Shown here: one piece after another, positions 37,301 to 47,533 of the stretch | Layout of the letters: each line of letters opens with the position of its first letter | Position numbering within the stretch: the stretch's first letter is position 1 | Assembly (NCBI GenBank): GCA_950295325.1 | Contig: OX485805.1 | Span: 23,673,501-23,737,500 of the forward strand | Direction: 5' to 3' | Length of the DNA: 64,000 bases | Origin: Polytrichum commune | Taxonomy: Eukaryota; Streptophyta; Polytrichopsida; Polytrichales; Polytrichaceae | The notes under the pieces: generated by a model | Database searches by the model: none | The model's input: the letters and a program-made list of their open reading frames with translations, nothing else | Told to the model about the DNA's origin: nothing | Program-made: the position numbers and the translations under genes

Positions 37301-37700
37301 ATTTTTTTATTTATGATCTTTATAATGTTACCCTTCACATAGGATAATGTACTAAGCAAAGCTTCAAACCCATAAATAATTAAAACGAGTTGAAGAGTTG
37401 AAGAAGACTTGTAGAATTGGTGTAGATAAACCATAAATTGCCCCCTTTAGATCATTGGGGCTAAAAAGGTTGGTCCATCACATGTGAAAGACCTCTCCAT
37501 GTTATTTATAATATTGCAATAATTTTCAAGGTATTAAAAACATAATGCACTTATGTGTTCATAGAAAATAGAATAATAATCCTATATTAAAATATTAAAT
37601 ATAGAGTAAAGAATTTGTGTTTTGAGTTCTTAAAGTGGTGCATATAAACAACATTGTTAGACAAATATGCATGCTTTCTTGGCAATGGCAGAATTCATGT
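34330..37700. other. intergenic DNA, no gene seen
   Basis: AT-rich, with 'agtgacactaaata' family B-like words near 34515-34550 and a TA run near 34717-34730. A low-complexity G/T stretch (about 36100-36480) is full of 'gttgaag'/'tatgttg' words. No recognisable protein. Confidence 0.5.
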
Positions 37701-37711
37701 GGTCTTATTCT

Positions 37712-37930
37712 CACATAAACATTGTATGGGGAGGATTTTGGATATAATTGGTCAAAATCCTAGTGTTTCCAAGTCCACGTAGTTACATGTTGTGATCTTT
37801 CAGTTGTTCTTTATTTACTTGGGGCATATTCCATAGATTCCTCTAAATCGATCGGTAAGTCTTAAACTTTAACCGATTATTTCTCAAACGCAACCGGTTC
37901 ATCTATAACTATCGGTCAGTTCTCCCCTTT
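37712..37930 (+). repeat. dispersed repeat family C, copy 3
   Basis: It contains 'ggggaggattttggat', 'aatcctagtgtttccaagtc', 'gattcctctaaat' and 'tatttctcaaacgcaacc', in family order. Confidence 0.7.
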
Positions 37931-38119
37931 CATTGCACATAAAGTTGAGATTGTTCTAAGAACACAAAACTTCAGCCTAAAGTTAAAGGCTGGGGGCGGA
38001 GAATTTCCTTCAAATAAGGAGATCGAATGGTCAAACACATCGATCCACTAATAAATTAGTGCTCCAATCTCTGGGATTTGGGAAGGTACACTTGAAATCC
38101 CCAAAGGGAGTAATTAGTC

Positions 38120-38420
38120 GATGGTTAGCACATCCAAATTAAGGCCGTAGCCGCTTTCCTCATAATTTTTGGAGCTCATATGAGTATCTTATTCATTATC
38201 AAACTAAAGGTTCTCGTGCTCATAAAACGATCTTATAAGTCTTCCTCTCCAATTTTTTTGATTATTGAACTTAGAATGGTTATCATGTTTTGAACACATA
38301 CTCCAATCTCTTTGAAACACCCATTTTTTTTCTTCTAGTATTCGTTCTTAGATTTGCACTTAACCACATGCCACTCAAATAGAGTTGTTCCAATTAAGAT
38401 AAGTAACCAAATTCCTCAGT
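38120..38420 (+). repeat. dispersed repeat family E, copy 1
   Basis: It has 'aaggccgtagccgctttcct', 'tatcttattcattatcaaac', 'acatactccaatctctttg' and 'cattcttagat'-like words. It is shared with 45270-45430, 46466-46752 (reversed), 62790-62950 (reversed) and 63215-63480. Confidence 0.65.
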
Positions 38421-38654
38421 GCTCATTGAACAATGTTAAGTAGAAAAGAAAAGAAAAGAAAAGAAAAGAAAAGAAAAAGTAACGCCCGCACATTGTGCCG
38501 GCGTGAATGCGAGCCCGTTGTCCGAATGCTAAACACGGCGGGCCGTGTTGTAGCATGGGGAGTTATACCTCCGTTAGGAGGTGGGCTCTGTTAGTAAAAA
38601 GAAAGAGAAAGTGTAGTGTAAGGGGGTTATTGTAAAGGAGTGGTGGGGAAATAT

Positions 38655-39371
38655 TTAGGGGGGTGCAACGGGATTTTTTTTGTTATCGAGTTTTCTTTTA
38701 TTTAAAACGAGGTATGTGAGATATTTGATGGCATTTTGGTGTATGTTTTTCATGAGGATTTTGATATTAGATTTTGGGATTTTGAGGTCTTCTAATTTTT
38801 TGATGGAGTGTTCGTGTATGGCACCTCTAACTCCTGCTGTGATGGTTATAAGAGGGTTTATTTTCCATCCCTTGCTTTGTATAGTGTTGATTAATGGATC
38901 GTATTTGGCATGTTTGTGTGTTATGGCTTGTTCTGGGAATCTGTCGTGACAGTACGTGAATTCAATGAATTGGATGGTTCGTGCGTGGGATGGTAGCATG
39001 GGTGTTGGGGTGTGGTTAGGGGCTCCTATAATACATAGGATGTCGGGTCTTAGTCTAGCGTGACACTGACACCCGGTTTGAGGGCATAGACATTCGATGA
39101 GCCATTCGGGGACTGTTTGTTCTTGCTTGTTGTTGTTGATATTACCTGCATTTGTTAGTGTGTAATATCTGGTGTGTTTGTTGGCTTGGAGTGTTTGGAT
39201 GATGAGATGTACTGCCTTGTTGTGGCGTGCTATTCTTAGGCCCTTTAAGTATGGGTGTTCGCACGTTGAGAGTAAGTGTGGCCATGTATCCCTTTCATTT
39301 TTACGGCATAAGGTACAGTTTGGGTTTTGAAATTTGAGGGGCCAGAAAATATTCTTTCTATGGTTACCCAT
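38655..39371 (-). pseudogene. LINE ORF2 tail with CCHC zinc knuckle, frameshifted
   Basis: It continues the RNase H protein in a shifted frame; the two frames overlap by 8 bases. A C-X2-C-X9-H-X4-C knuckle (CTLCRKNERDTWPHLLSTC) is the typical C-terminal nucleic-acid-binding motif of LINE ORF2 proteins. The downstream tail (EWLIECLCPQTGC, LCIIGAPN, INPLITITAGVRGAI) is matched closely by the second fragment at 54.8-55.3 kb. Confidence 0.85.
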
Positions 39372-41616
39372 GTATTGGGCATATTTCGTATTGGGTGATT
39401 TGGGCGTCCGTTATTTTATTGTTTTTCCAAAAGTGGTTGGAGAGTTTGTGGCTTATTTGGTCGTTGGATAGCCATTTGTCTACATATGGGTGTTTATGTT
39501 GGGCCAGCCTAATTTCTTGTTTTTCGTGTGTTTTTGTGATGAATGTGTGCAAGTTGCGGATTGCCCCATTACGTGTGGCTGTGGGACAACTTGCTAGCCA
39601 ATATGGTGTAGCGTGTGCGATGTGTATATGGGGTGTGGGAGTGGGTTTTTCTATATTTGTGCCTTCGTTGGCTAGCGCATCGGCTATTTCATTTCCTTTG
39701 ATGCCCGTGTGGGCACGTACTTTATGTATATGTACTAAGTGTGGTGTTAGATAAATTTGGTGTATTATGGCGGCTATGAGGATTTTGTCCGGGTGGTGGT
39801 GTTGTGAGGTTGGGTGTTGTATATGATTACTAAGTAGATATATGCTATTAAGGCTATCTGTAAAGATGTGTGTTTCGATTTTTGTGACTTGAATGGTTTT
39901 GACTGCTATGAATATAGCATTTAATTCTGCTCTAAGTATGTTTTGATATCCTGGTAATCGTTCTGCTATACGGATGTTTGCGTTGGGGCTATATACTCCT
40001 GAACCTGCGATATCACCCTCTATTTGACCTTCGGAGTTCTTAGTTGGTGGAATAAATGAGCCATCTGTGTACATGCAATGTTGTGGGTGGAATTTGGGGG
40101 GGTGTTGGTGGTAATATTTAATGGGGAGGTTTGATTGGGGGATTGTTGGTGGGGGAGGGATGTTTTTTATGGGGGCGTTTTTCCATATGTTTGAGAATTT
40201 AATGTGGTAATTTGGCGTTGTGGGTTTGATGGGGAATGTGTCTATGGGTGCGTTGATGGTATGTTCTAGTACTTGTGCGAGGTCTTGTGGGGTTTTTAGG
40301 CTTGGTGTGAGGTGGGCGTGGTTATGTATACATAGTATTGTTGTGAGCGAGGGTTCCACGTATTGGTAGTATTTTGGCCATTCCGGCGTAGGGTTATATA
40401 GTATGGTATGCGGAGGGATGGTTGCGAGGGTGTGTATGTCGCCACTTGTGGTAAGTGGGATTTGTTGTGTGGTCCAGTCGTTATGGTTGATTATGAGTAT
40501 GGTGATCGTGTTTGAGTCTTCTTTGGCCGCCATTCTAGCCCAGTGGATGGCTTCAATGGTTGTTTTATGGTCTGTGGGGTAGGCTAAACCAATGCCTTTC
40601 CATCTAGATATTTGTGCGTGTCCTAGGGAGCCAAATATTATGTCTCGGTTATGGGGTGAGTGATATTGTGTGAGTTGTGTGGGGCATGTGAGTGGGGATG
40701 AATAGTAGGAGTGCGTGATTTTGAGGGAGTTTATTAATGTTGTGATAATTGTCGGGTGTATTGTATGGTGCATGTTTTGGGGTTGTATGTTTTTTGGCTT
40801 TCTTTTGGGGAGTATGGTTATGTATCTTTGTATTAGCCAAAGTATTTCAGTTTCAAAGTTTTGTGGTGGGGGTTGGAGGGCTTTTATAATTTGTGAGAAG
40901 TGGTGGTAAGAAAATTGGTTCCATAGCCATTGTAGCCTTTCTGTAGTGATGGTGGCCATGTAGTTTCCTTTTTGGTCATATATGTTGGCTTCGGAGTTTT
41001 GTAGTTGGATGGTTGGTTGGTTTACTTGAATGTCTTTATCCGGGTTGCATTCTTGTATGGATAATTTTAGGTTGGTGATGTGAAGAGGGGGGTGTATGAA
41101 TTTGTTGTCTTTTGATTGTATGTGATTGAGGCAATTAGCATATGTGTGGGTGGTTAATAGTTCAGCTTGCTTTGTGTGATATTGTGTAATACATAGTATG
41201 TTATGTTCTAGAAATATATTATCCGGGTGTAGTAGTTCTACCTCACTTCTCCATTGTTGTGTGATGCCTTGTGGAGTTTGCCATTGGCAAAGGTAGTTCG
41301 TCCTTATTGCTTGTGCACCCCATTTGTCTTTTTTGGTGGAGGTCTTTTCTTTTATTATTGTTTGGATTGCTTGTCCTAGGGGGGGGATATTCACCATGCC
41401 CTCGCTTTGTGTTGGTGTTTGTTGTATTGTGTTTGTAGAGTTTGTGGGTGGGGGGGGGAACATTATTGTTGCTTGTTGGAGAGCCTCCTTGATGGTTTTG
41501 GGTATGTGTTTGTAAATGGATTGAAATTCTTTCGGGGTTAGTATGGCTTTGGTAGTAGAGTTTTGGATTTGTATTAGTGTGGTAATGCCGTATATGTTAA
41601 GTAGATATTCTGGCAT
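39364..41616 (-). pseudogene. LINE C-terminal ORF with RNase H domain
   Basis: A 750-codon open frame. Its last third is an RNase H domain: Asp518 in YTDGS, Glu564 in RAELNAIF, Asp587 in FTDSLNS, and a final ADALAN motif with a preceding conserved His region (VRAHTGIKGNEIADAL). These provide the acidic metal-binding residues that degrade the RNA strand during target-primed reverse transcription. The N-terminal 450 residues are rich in Thr, Ile, Pro and His and show no motif I can name. The frame ends at TAA in 39364-39366 because of a one-base frameshift; coding continues in another frame. It is the surviving 3' portion of a larger LINE ORF2. Confidence 0.85.
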
Positions 41617-41941
41617 AACATTCTTTCCAGTTTACTACAAAATTTTAGACATTAGAAAGCATTTAAGGTGACTCTCAACCAAATCGTGTCATTTGTTTAG
41701 TACTGCTTGAACTTTGATATCTATGTAGTTTATGGGATTATGCATGGCAAATTCTCATCCTTATGATGGACGTCTTGAAAAACAGATTTTTTTTCTTCCA
41801 ATTTCCAATCTCTAGGTCATGTCTTTGGAAAGTTGGTTCTTCATGCACAATACTGTTGTGCCTTGCCAAAGAGGATCCCTGAAAATACAAATAAGGTAAG
41901 TAGTACTACTTCTTACAGGTGCACTGTGACCATGTAGAATC

Positions 41942-42438
41942 GGCCACTTCACACATGAGCCAAGAGCCGTGACCATGAAATTGTGAGAGACCAAAAGAAA
42001 GTGTCCACAGGCCATCACAACACACCTCCAAAATCATGTAGTGTGGTCACGGACCCTCAAGTGTAGTGTGAAGTCATATGTGACCGGACCCTCAACCAAA
42101 TGCTATTTCAATGAATTTTTATTCATGTGGGTCCTCACACATGATAAAATAAGAATAAATCAACGGTTGTGAGTGTTCGGAGTGCCATGGTCTCCTAGTT
42201 TTGTGTTAGGCCTACTTCCAAGAGGTGGTTTTTGAAAATAATCCAAGTGACCATGAAACATGATCCATTCGATGCCATGTAGAAATCCATGTGGACTTTA
42301 CATCCACTCGCATTCACATACTCCGTTGGTCCCTCAAACGTAGTGTGAAGCAAACTTGGACCAACTCTGCCTTTTCCACCAACAAGAGTGCTTGAAGTGT
42401 AATGGTAGCGGGCTCTCAGTCTCGTGTGTGAAGTGGCC
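41942..42438 (-). mobile_element. repeat family A, full copy (497 bp)
   Basis: Ends 'ggccacttcacacatgagcc' and 'ctcgtgtgtgaagtggcc'; the interior is the same as the copy at 25498-25968. It lies about 300 bp beyond the truncated 5' end of the LINE. Non-coding. Confidence 0.85.
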
Positions 42439-42439
42439 T

Positions 42440-43200
42440 TAGTGTCACATGCACAATAGTGTCACTTAGCCTATTTTGAGGCATATTGAACCAACAACTT
42501 CATCATTAGTGTCACCTCATGACACATGGCGGTCAAATGCGCTAACTAATATCTTGGCATGAGTATGTTCAATAGTGTTATGAGGTGTACATGTCTATGT
42601 TACACAATGGTCTACAAGTTGATTGAAGTGAACACAAATAACACTTGGCATAAGTATGCTAAAAAGTATCTTCCCCTTGCATACTGATATGCAACACTAT
42701 CACCTCAAGTATCCCAATGTCCTACTCTATGTGTCATAATGTAATTAAATTTCACTTAAAAAGTTGCTTATGTTGACATATAATATCATATTGGCAATTA
42801 ACAAATGTGACACTTTGAAACCTCTAGGCATCTAGTTTAGGCCCTTTGCAAATAGTGTACGTGACACTAAATACTATAAGTGGTGTAGACCAATTTAAAG
42901 GATGAATCCCAAACCAATATACATGAATGTGGCATTTGGAAGGCCAATCACACATGTGATCCTATAGTGTATGTAAATGGCCCTATTGTGAGCACTTTCA
43001 GCTCTGCAGGCAAGTTACAATTTTGATAGTTTTGTGTCATGATATTGGGATTTGTGTCATCCATTTAGCCAATAGAGTCGTAGTTCATATCATTGAGATA
43101 TAAAGGATATAGGAGGTGAAAGTGAAGATATGTTAGTATTTCTTTTTGAACAATCACATAGGTCCATTCTTAATTGTGTTGACTATTGAACATAGAATGG
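42440..43200. other. intergenic DNA with 'agtgtcac' words
   Basis: No gene is seen. 'tagtgtcac' recurs (about 42437, 42469, 42510). Near 43150-43200 there is a family E-like phrase. Confidence 0.45.
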
Positions 43201-43204
43201 GGTC

Positions 43205-44082
43205 TATAGTGTAGGTGCTTATTCCCGATCAGGATCCTATTGGCAATTTATAGGGTACCGCAATTTTGATCAAGCTATGATTGAATTTCCGGTCATGCTG
43301 GGACTGGATTTCAATTCGATCATAACCAATAGTGTCATGACACATGTCTTGGTTTTGAGTGCTAAAGTGAGGAGGAATGAGTGGTTATGGTAGACTCTAG
43401 ACATGGGTAATATGTTTTAACCAACATTTGGCTTCAAAATTGCATAGTAATTTTAGTTTAAGGAATGAAATTACCAAAATATTTGTAGTCCTTCTAATTT
43501 TTATCTTCCTACATGTAACAAATTTGGACTACCTTATACTTCTCTAGATCTGGCATAGAATCCCTTAAGTGATCAATTATGGGTGCCTCTACTCTATATG
43601 GGGTATATATTCTGAGCATGTGTCCAAATTCATATCTTTGGTGTCTATTCATAACTAGTAGATGCGCACATAATCTATCATTTAAGGGATTCTATGCCAA
43701 ATTTGGAGAAGTATAAGGCAATGCAATTTTTTCCCATGTAAGAAGATAGAAATCAAGAGGACTGCAAATTCTTTTGGCAATTTTCTTCCTTGACTTGAGA
43801 TTATTGTGAAGTTTTTGAAACCAAAATTGGTCCGAACATGTTACCAATGTCTAGAGTTTACCATAACCACTCATTTTAACTCCTCATTCCTTCTCACTTT
43901 AGCACTCAAAACTAGGACATGTCTCATGGCATTATTGATTCCAGCCTGATTGGAATTCAGTCCCAGCCTGATCAGAAATTCAATCCCAGTCTGATCGAAA
44001 TAGCGGTCCCCTATAAATTGCCAATGGAGTCCTAATTGGGAATAGGCGCCTCTACTACACAAGCCTTGCCATGCATGACTCA
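43205..44082. mobile_element. palindrome of two inverted family D copies
   Basis: The left arm (about 43205-43605) and right arm (about 43665-44082) are family D in opposite orientations, with about 60 bp between. Matching phrases: 'ggcaatttataggg' with 'ccctataaattgcc'; 'gtagactctagacatggg' with 'tgtctagagtttacc'; 'aagtgatcaattatggg' with its diverged complement. Each arm keeps the 'cgcctctact'-type end. The right arm has extra copies of 'cccag.ctgat', and the left arm also has a small private insertion. Together they would form a hairpin of about 400 bp. Confidence 0.8.
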
Positions 44083-44239
44083 AATATGCGTGTCCGATTA
44101 AGAAGAGTGACCATATAAGGCTCACATGCCTCACATCTTGAGTTCCAGCTTGCAGTTTTCTCCTGTTGTTGCACAAATCTATGATCCTGTTTTGACTTCC
44201 ATGCAGAATCTGTGCGAATTAACTACCAGAGATTCATCA

Positions 44240-44412
44240 ATAGGTCGAGACCCTAGTTAACCGGTTACATGTTGCCATCATTCCGTTTTTCTTTATTAAT
44301 TTGAGGTATATTCTCTAAATTCCTTTGAAAAGATGGGTAATTTTCCTGAAGTCTTGAACCTCAACCGGTTATTCTCAAACTCGCCCAGCTCATCTGTAAC
44401 TAGCGGTTGATT
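44240..44412 (+). repeat. dispersed repeat family C, copy 4
   Basis: It contains 'gtcgagaccctagtta', 'accggttacatgttgcc', 'gaagtcttgaacctcaac' and 'cggttattctcaaactcg', in family order. Confidence 0.7.
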
Positions 44413-44999
44413 CTCCCCGTTCGTTGAATTTGATCAACTCGTACCATAAGCTCATAAAGTTTACATTATTCTGGTCTTTGGAGGGCCAATCACATATGTA
44501 TAGTATATAAATTATGTTGAAACTATTCTTAATCCTCAGAAAGGTGCACGAGGTTGCCAGGTTGCACGAATGGATACAATCCTGTTGAATTTGAGGAGGG
44601 ATCACAGCGACGCACGTAGTGCAAGAGGACTTGGAGTCTTGCAGGAGGGTCAACCAGTTACCGCATGTACCTGAATTCGAGTTTGGAACCTTATTGCTTT
44701 AAGACATGAGCAGTGCAGGAAATCTTTAGTATTCGTCACCGTTCTCAACAGTTCCTCCTCCGACTCTCCGAGCTTAGTGCAGATCAACAGATCACGCCGG
44801 CCTCTCTACTTATATGTTATCTAAACTTTCCTAAACTACAGCAGTAAGTTAATGCGGAGGAAATAGTGAGGGAAAATGAGGGAGAGTGCATTGAATTGAT
44901 TAAGCTCACATACTGAACACATGAAGATCAAGTCTCGGTGTGAGAATGCTGCTACAAGGATCACGGGTTGTTACCACTGGTTCGCGGCCACTTGAGGCA

Positions 45000-45055
45000 A
45001 ATTTTAGGTATCCAAATCTATTGGTTTAATAGATTCGGATACCTAAAATCGACCT
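45000..45055. repeat. short inverted repeat
   Basis: 'attttaggtatccaaatcta' is followed by the near-complement 'tagattcggatacctaaaat', with an 11-bp loop. Imperfect at one position, it is a stable small hairpin. Confidence 0.75.
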
Positions 45056-45269
45056 CGAGAGGTCAAAATCCAGTGTTAACGACCTGTGATTCTTGTAGCG
45101 ATGGGACCAAATTTGAGGGTGGGAGGGTGCCTAATGTGGGTTTTTACTTTCCTATTTTCTTTTTAGTTTTTTAGTTTTTTTAAAAGATCATTCTTAGGTT
45201 GCTTAGCTGATCACTATTATCTCTGAGCCACTTCTTGTAGGACATGACACATACAAATAGTCCGAGATG

Positions 45270-45430
45270 ATTAGTAAAACCAAATTGTAGCCGTAGCCAC
45301 TCTCCTCATTCTTCTCGGAGATCGTATGAATGTCCAGTTCATTGTCAAAGTGGAGATTCTTTGAGTGTTAAGTGATCATATAGGTCTCTCCAATTATGTT
45401 GACTGTTGCATCTAGAATAGCTAATAGGCG
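45270..45430 (+). repeat. dispersed repeat family E, copy 2 (partial)
   Basis: 'ttgtagccgtagccactctc', 'cattgtcaaagtggagattc' and 'aattatgttgactgttgcat' match the first half of the E copies at 38120 and 63215. Confidence 0.65.
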
Positions 45431-46099
45431 CAATAGGCGCACATCATAAGGATGGATGGATCTCCGCAGCCATTTGCAGTACAGGATTCATTCCATTAGG
45501 GTTTAATTAGGGCTTAGAACTTTCGCATCTAGTTCATGAGAAATTTCCATTCCTTCCATGCGCTAATCCACACAGATCGCAAGGCCCTGGAACTTTACCC
45601 ACAACATTGTTTTTAGAAGTTTGTACTCCACCCACAACATTGTTGGAAGAGAACAGGTATCCATCTTGCAAAGTTTACAAAAGCACGGATGCCCAAGGAC
45701 AGGTTTCACAGAACAGGAACCGGTCCCAGAACTCGATCGAAATTGTACATTAGTGCGCACTTGGTGGGCCAATTACACACCTACATCTAAATTAGAACGA
45801 AACTAGGTTCTCTACAGATACAGTTCAGTTTGAGGAAGGCTCAAGTGTTGCACCCATGTACCACAATAAATTGGAGTTGAGAACTCATATATCTTAACAC
45901 ATGAAATCTACCACATTGTTTAGTTGTTATCAACGGTTCCATTCTAGTAATATTCATTGATAGTGCTTCACCCAAATCTCATTCATTTTTTAGGTCGAAT
46001 CTACTTATTGACAAGCATCTGTAAGGTATAATTCTAGCACCTTACATGACATATTTCTAGTCCCACCCAACCTAGTCACTCAACTGAATAATGTTATGT

Positions 46100-46220
46100 C
46101 TTTTTTGTAGTCTACTATGCTAGAATTGTGTGGGTTACATTGCACAAGAGAATGAAGGAGGCCTTCAACGAGGTCATGGACAACTTTGACTCGTGTGGTG
46201 AGGCAACAAAATTCTCTACG
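46100..46220 (+). other. short coding-like patch, unassigned
   Basis: The frame reads WVTLHKRMKEAFNEVMDNFD over about 30 codons without stops. It is too short to assign and is probably a transposon remnant. Confidence 0.2.
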
Positions 46221-46465
46221 TCCATCATTCTAATTCTACTATCTTTGGAATGTTAAGTTGCCTTATGTTGGCTTAGTTGACCATGCTTAGACATCATACC
46301 TTTCTTGAGGTTGTTTGGTTCCATCACGGGCACCTATAGAGTTGTCCCTCTCTTTGATTCATGTCCCAGTGGTCTTATATGTTTGGACAATGACATAGAG
46401 TGTTTCATTTATCTCAAATCAATAAATTCAAAAACAAAAACAAAAACCTCTCTATAAAGTAAGCG

Positions 46466-46752
46466 GACTTATTTTAGTTACTCAATATCTTAAACGGACA
46501 CCTATATTCGAGTAGTACGTGGCCAAATGTGGATCTAAGACCGGACACCCAAAAAAAAAGAAAAAAAAAACATGTTTAGAAAGAAAAAAAATCAAACTAC
46601 GTTCTCAAAATTTGTTAACCATTTTGTAAGCTCAATAGTCAACATGACTTTGGGAACCCATATGATCATTTAATGAGAAACAGAACCTTTACTTTGACAA
46701 TGAATAAGATATTCATTCATACGAGCTCCAAAACTCATGAGGAAAATGGCTA
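46466..46752 (-). repeat. dispersed repeat family E, copy 3
   Basis: The reverse complement matches 38120-38420 over 'attcattgtcaaagtaaagg', 'gatcatatgggttcccaa' and 'tgttgactattgagcttac'. It includes an A-rich interruption near 46551-46590. Confidence 0.65.
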
Positions 46753-47358
46753 CAGGCATGATTTGGATTTGCTGAAGAGAATCTTGCACTCTAATTGCAT
46801 GTTTCATATCCTCCGAGAAGTGGGTACCTGGCTACTGCTTAAAAGTGTCTGTCCAAGGGCCACTTACCATGTATTTGTTGTGAGTGAGATGACTCAAGTG
46901 CCTCAAAAAAAATTGTAATTTTTTTTAAAAAAATGTCTACTATATATTCCGACTCCAAGAGTGTAAATCAAGAGATAACACCGCCCATGTATGCAGTTGA
47001 ATGTGGAGAAAGCGGCCAAGAATGGATTCCATAAATGGACACGTGAATCAGGACCAAGTCTCGGCGGGAGAAATGGGCCAGATTTGAGGTCACCTCCGCG
47101 CCCCGCCGCAAGGACGAACTCCACCGCCCCTCCCTCTCTCTCCCTACGAAAAGCTACGTCACGAACAGATTGATCCATCTTCACGACCATCTGCATTCAA
47201 CATAACTTAGTACTAAACTTGTTAACCTACATGACCTTCTTCAGCTCTTACGTAACTTCCTGATGCGGCCGCTGACTTGCAGAGCTACCAATCAGTTGAT
47301 TGTTTAAATAATGGCCGTCGCCGATCCTCGTTACCCCCATGGATCGTCCTGATCATCG

Positions 47359-47364
47359 TATATA
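47359..47364 (+). promoter_or_regulatory. possible TATA box of expansin 2
   Basis: TATATA lies about 170 bp before the ATG, with a CT-rich leader (47441-47461) in between. This is a typical plant core-promoter arrangement. Confidence 0.4.
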
Positions 47365-47440
47365 CATCACCACTAGTCAGGGTGCACCTGCAGTCTTCTT
47401 CTCAATCACTCACAGCTAGCTTAAGCTAGTTCTCTCTCAC

Positions 47441-47461
47441 ACTCTCTCTCTCTCTCTCTCT
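47441..47461 (+). repeat. CT microsatellite in expansin 2 leader
   Basis: About ten CT units, interrupted once. Confidence 0.85.
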
Positions 47462-47533
47462 GTGAGCTGATCGAGCAGCTGGCAGCTTGTTGATGACATT
47501 TGGGGTGCTAGCTGGTTGGGTGGTAGGGTAAGG

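Larger units (their letters stand above)
38442..41616 (-). mobile_element. 5'-truncated LINE retrotransposon
   Basis: Read on the minus strand, the element covers a C-terminal coding region with an RNase H domain and a CCHC knuckle, then a 3' UTR of about 170 bp. The UTR contains a perfect hairpin (ACACGGC-GG-GCCGTGT on the plus strand, 38533-38548). A simple (CTTTT)n 3' tail follows (38442-38478 on the plus strand). No endonuclease or reverse transcriptase motifs are visible, so the 5' part is missing. No clear target duplication was found. A homologous 3' fragment lies on the plus strand at 54826-55490. Confidence 0.85.

Noticed and set aside
39395-39754. Plus-strand reading frame of 119 codons
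   Set aside because: Antisense shadow of the LINE RNase H ORF; composition explained by the coding strand.
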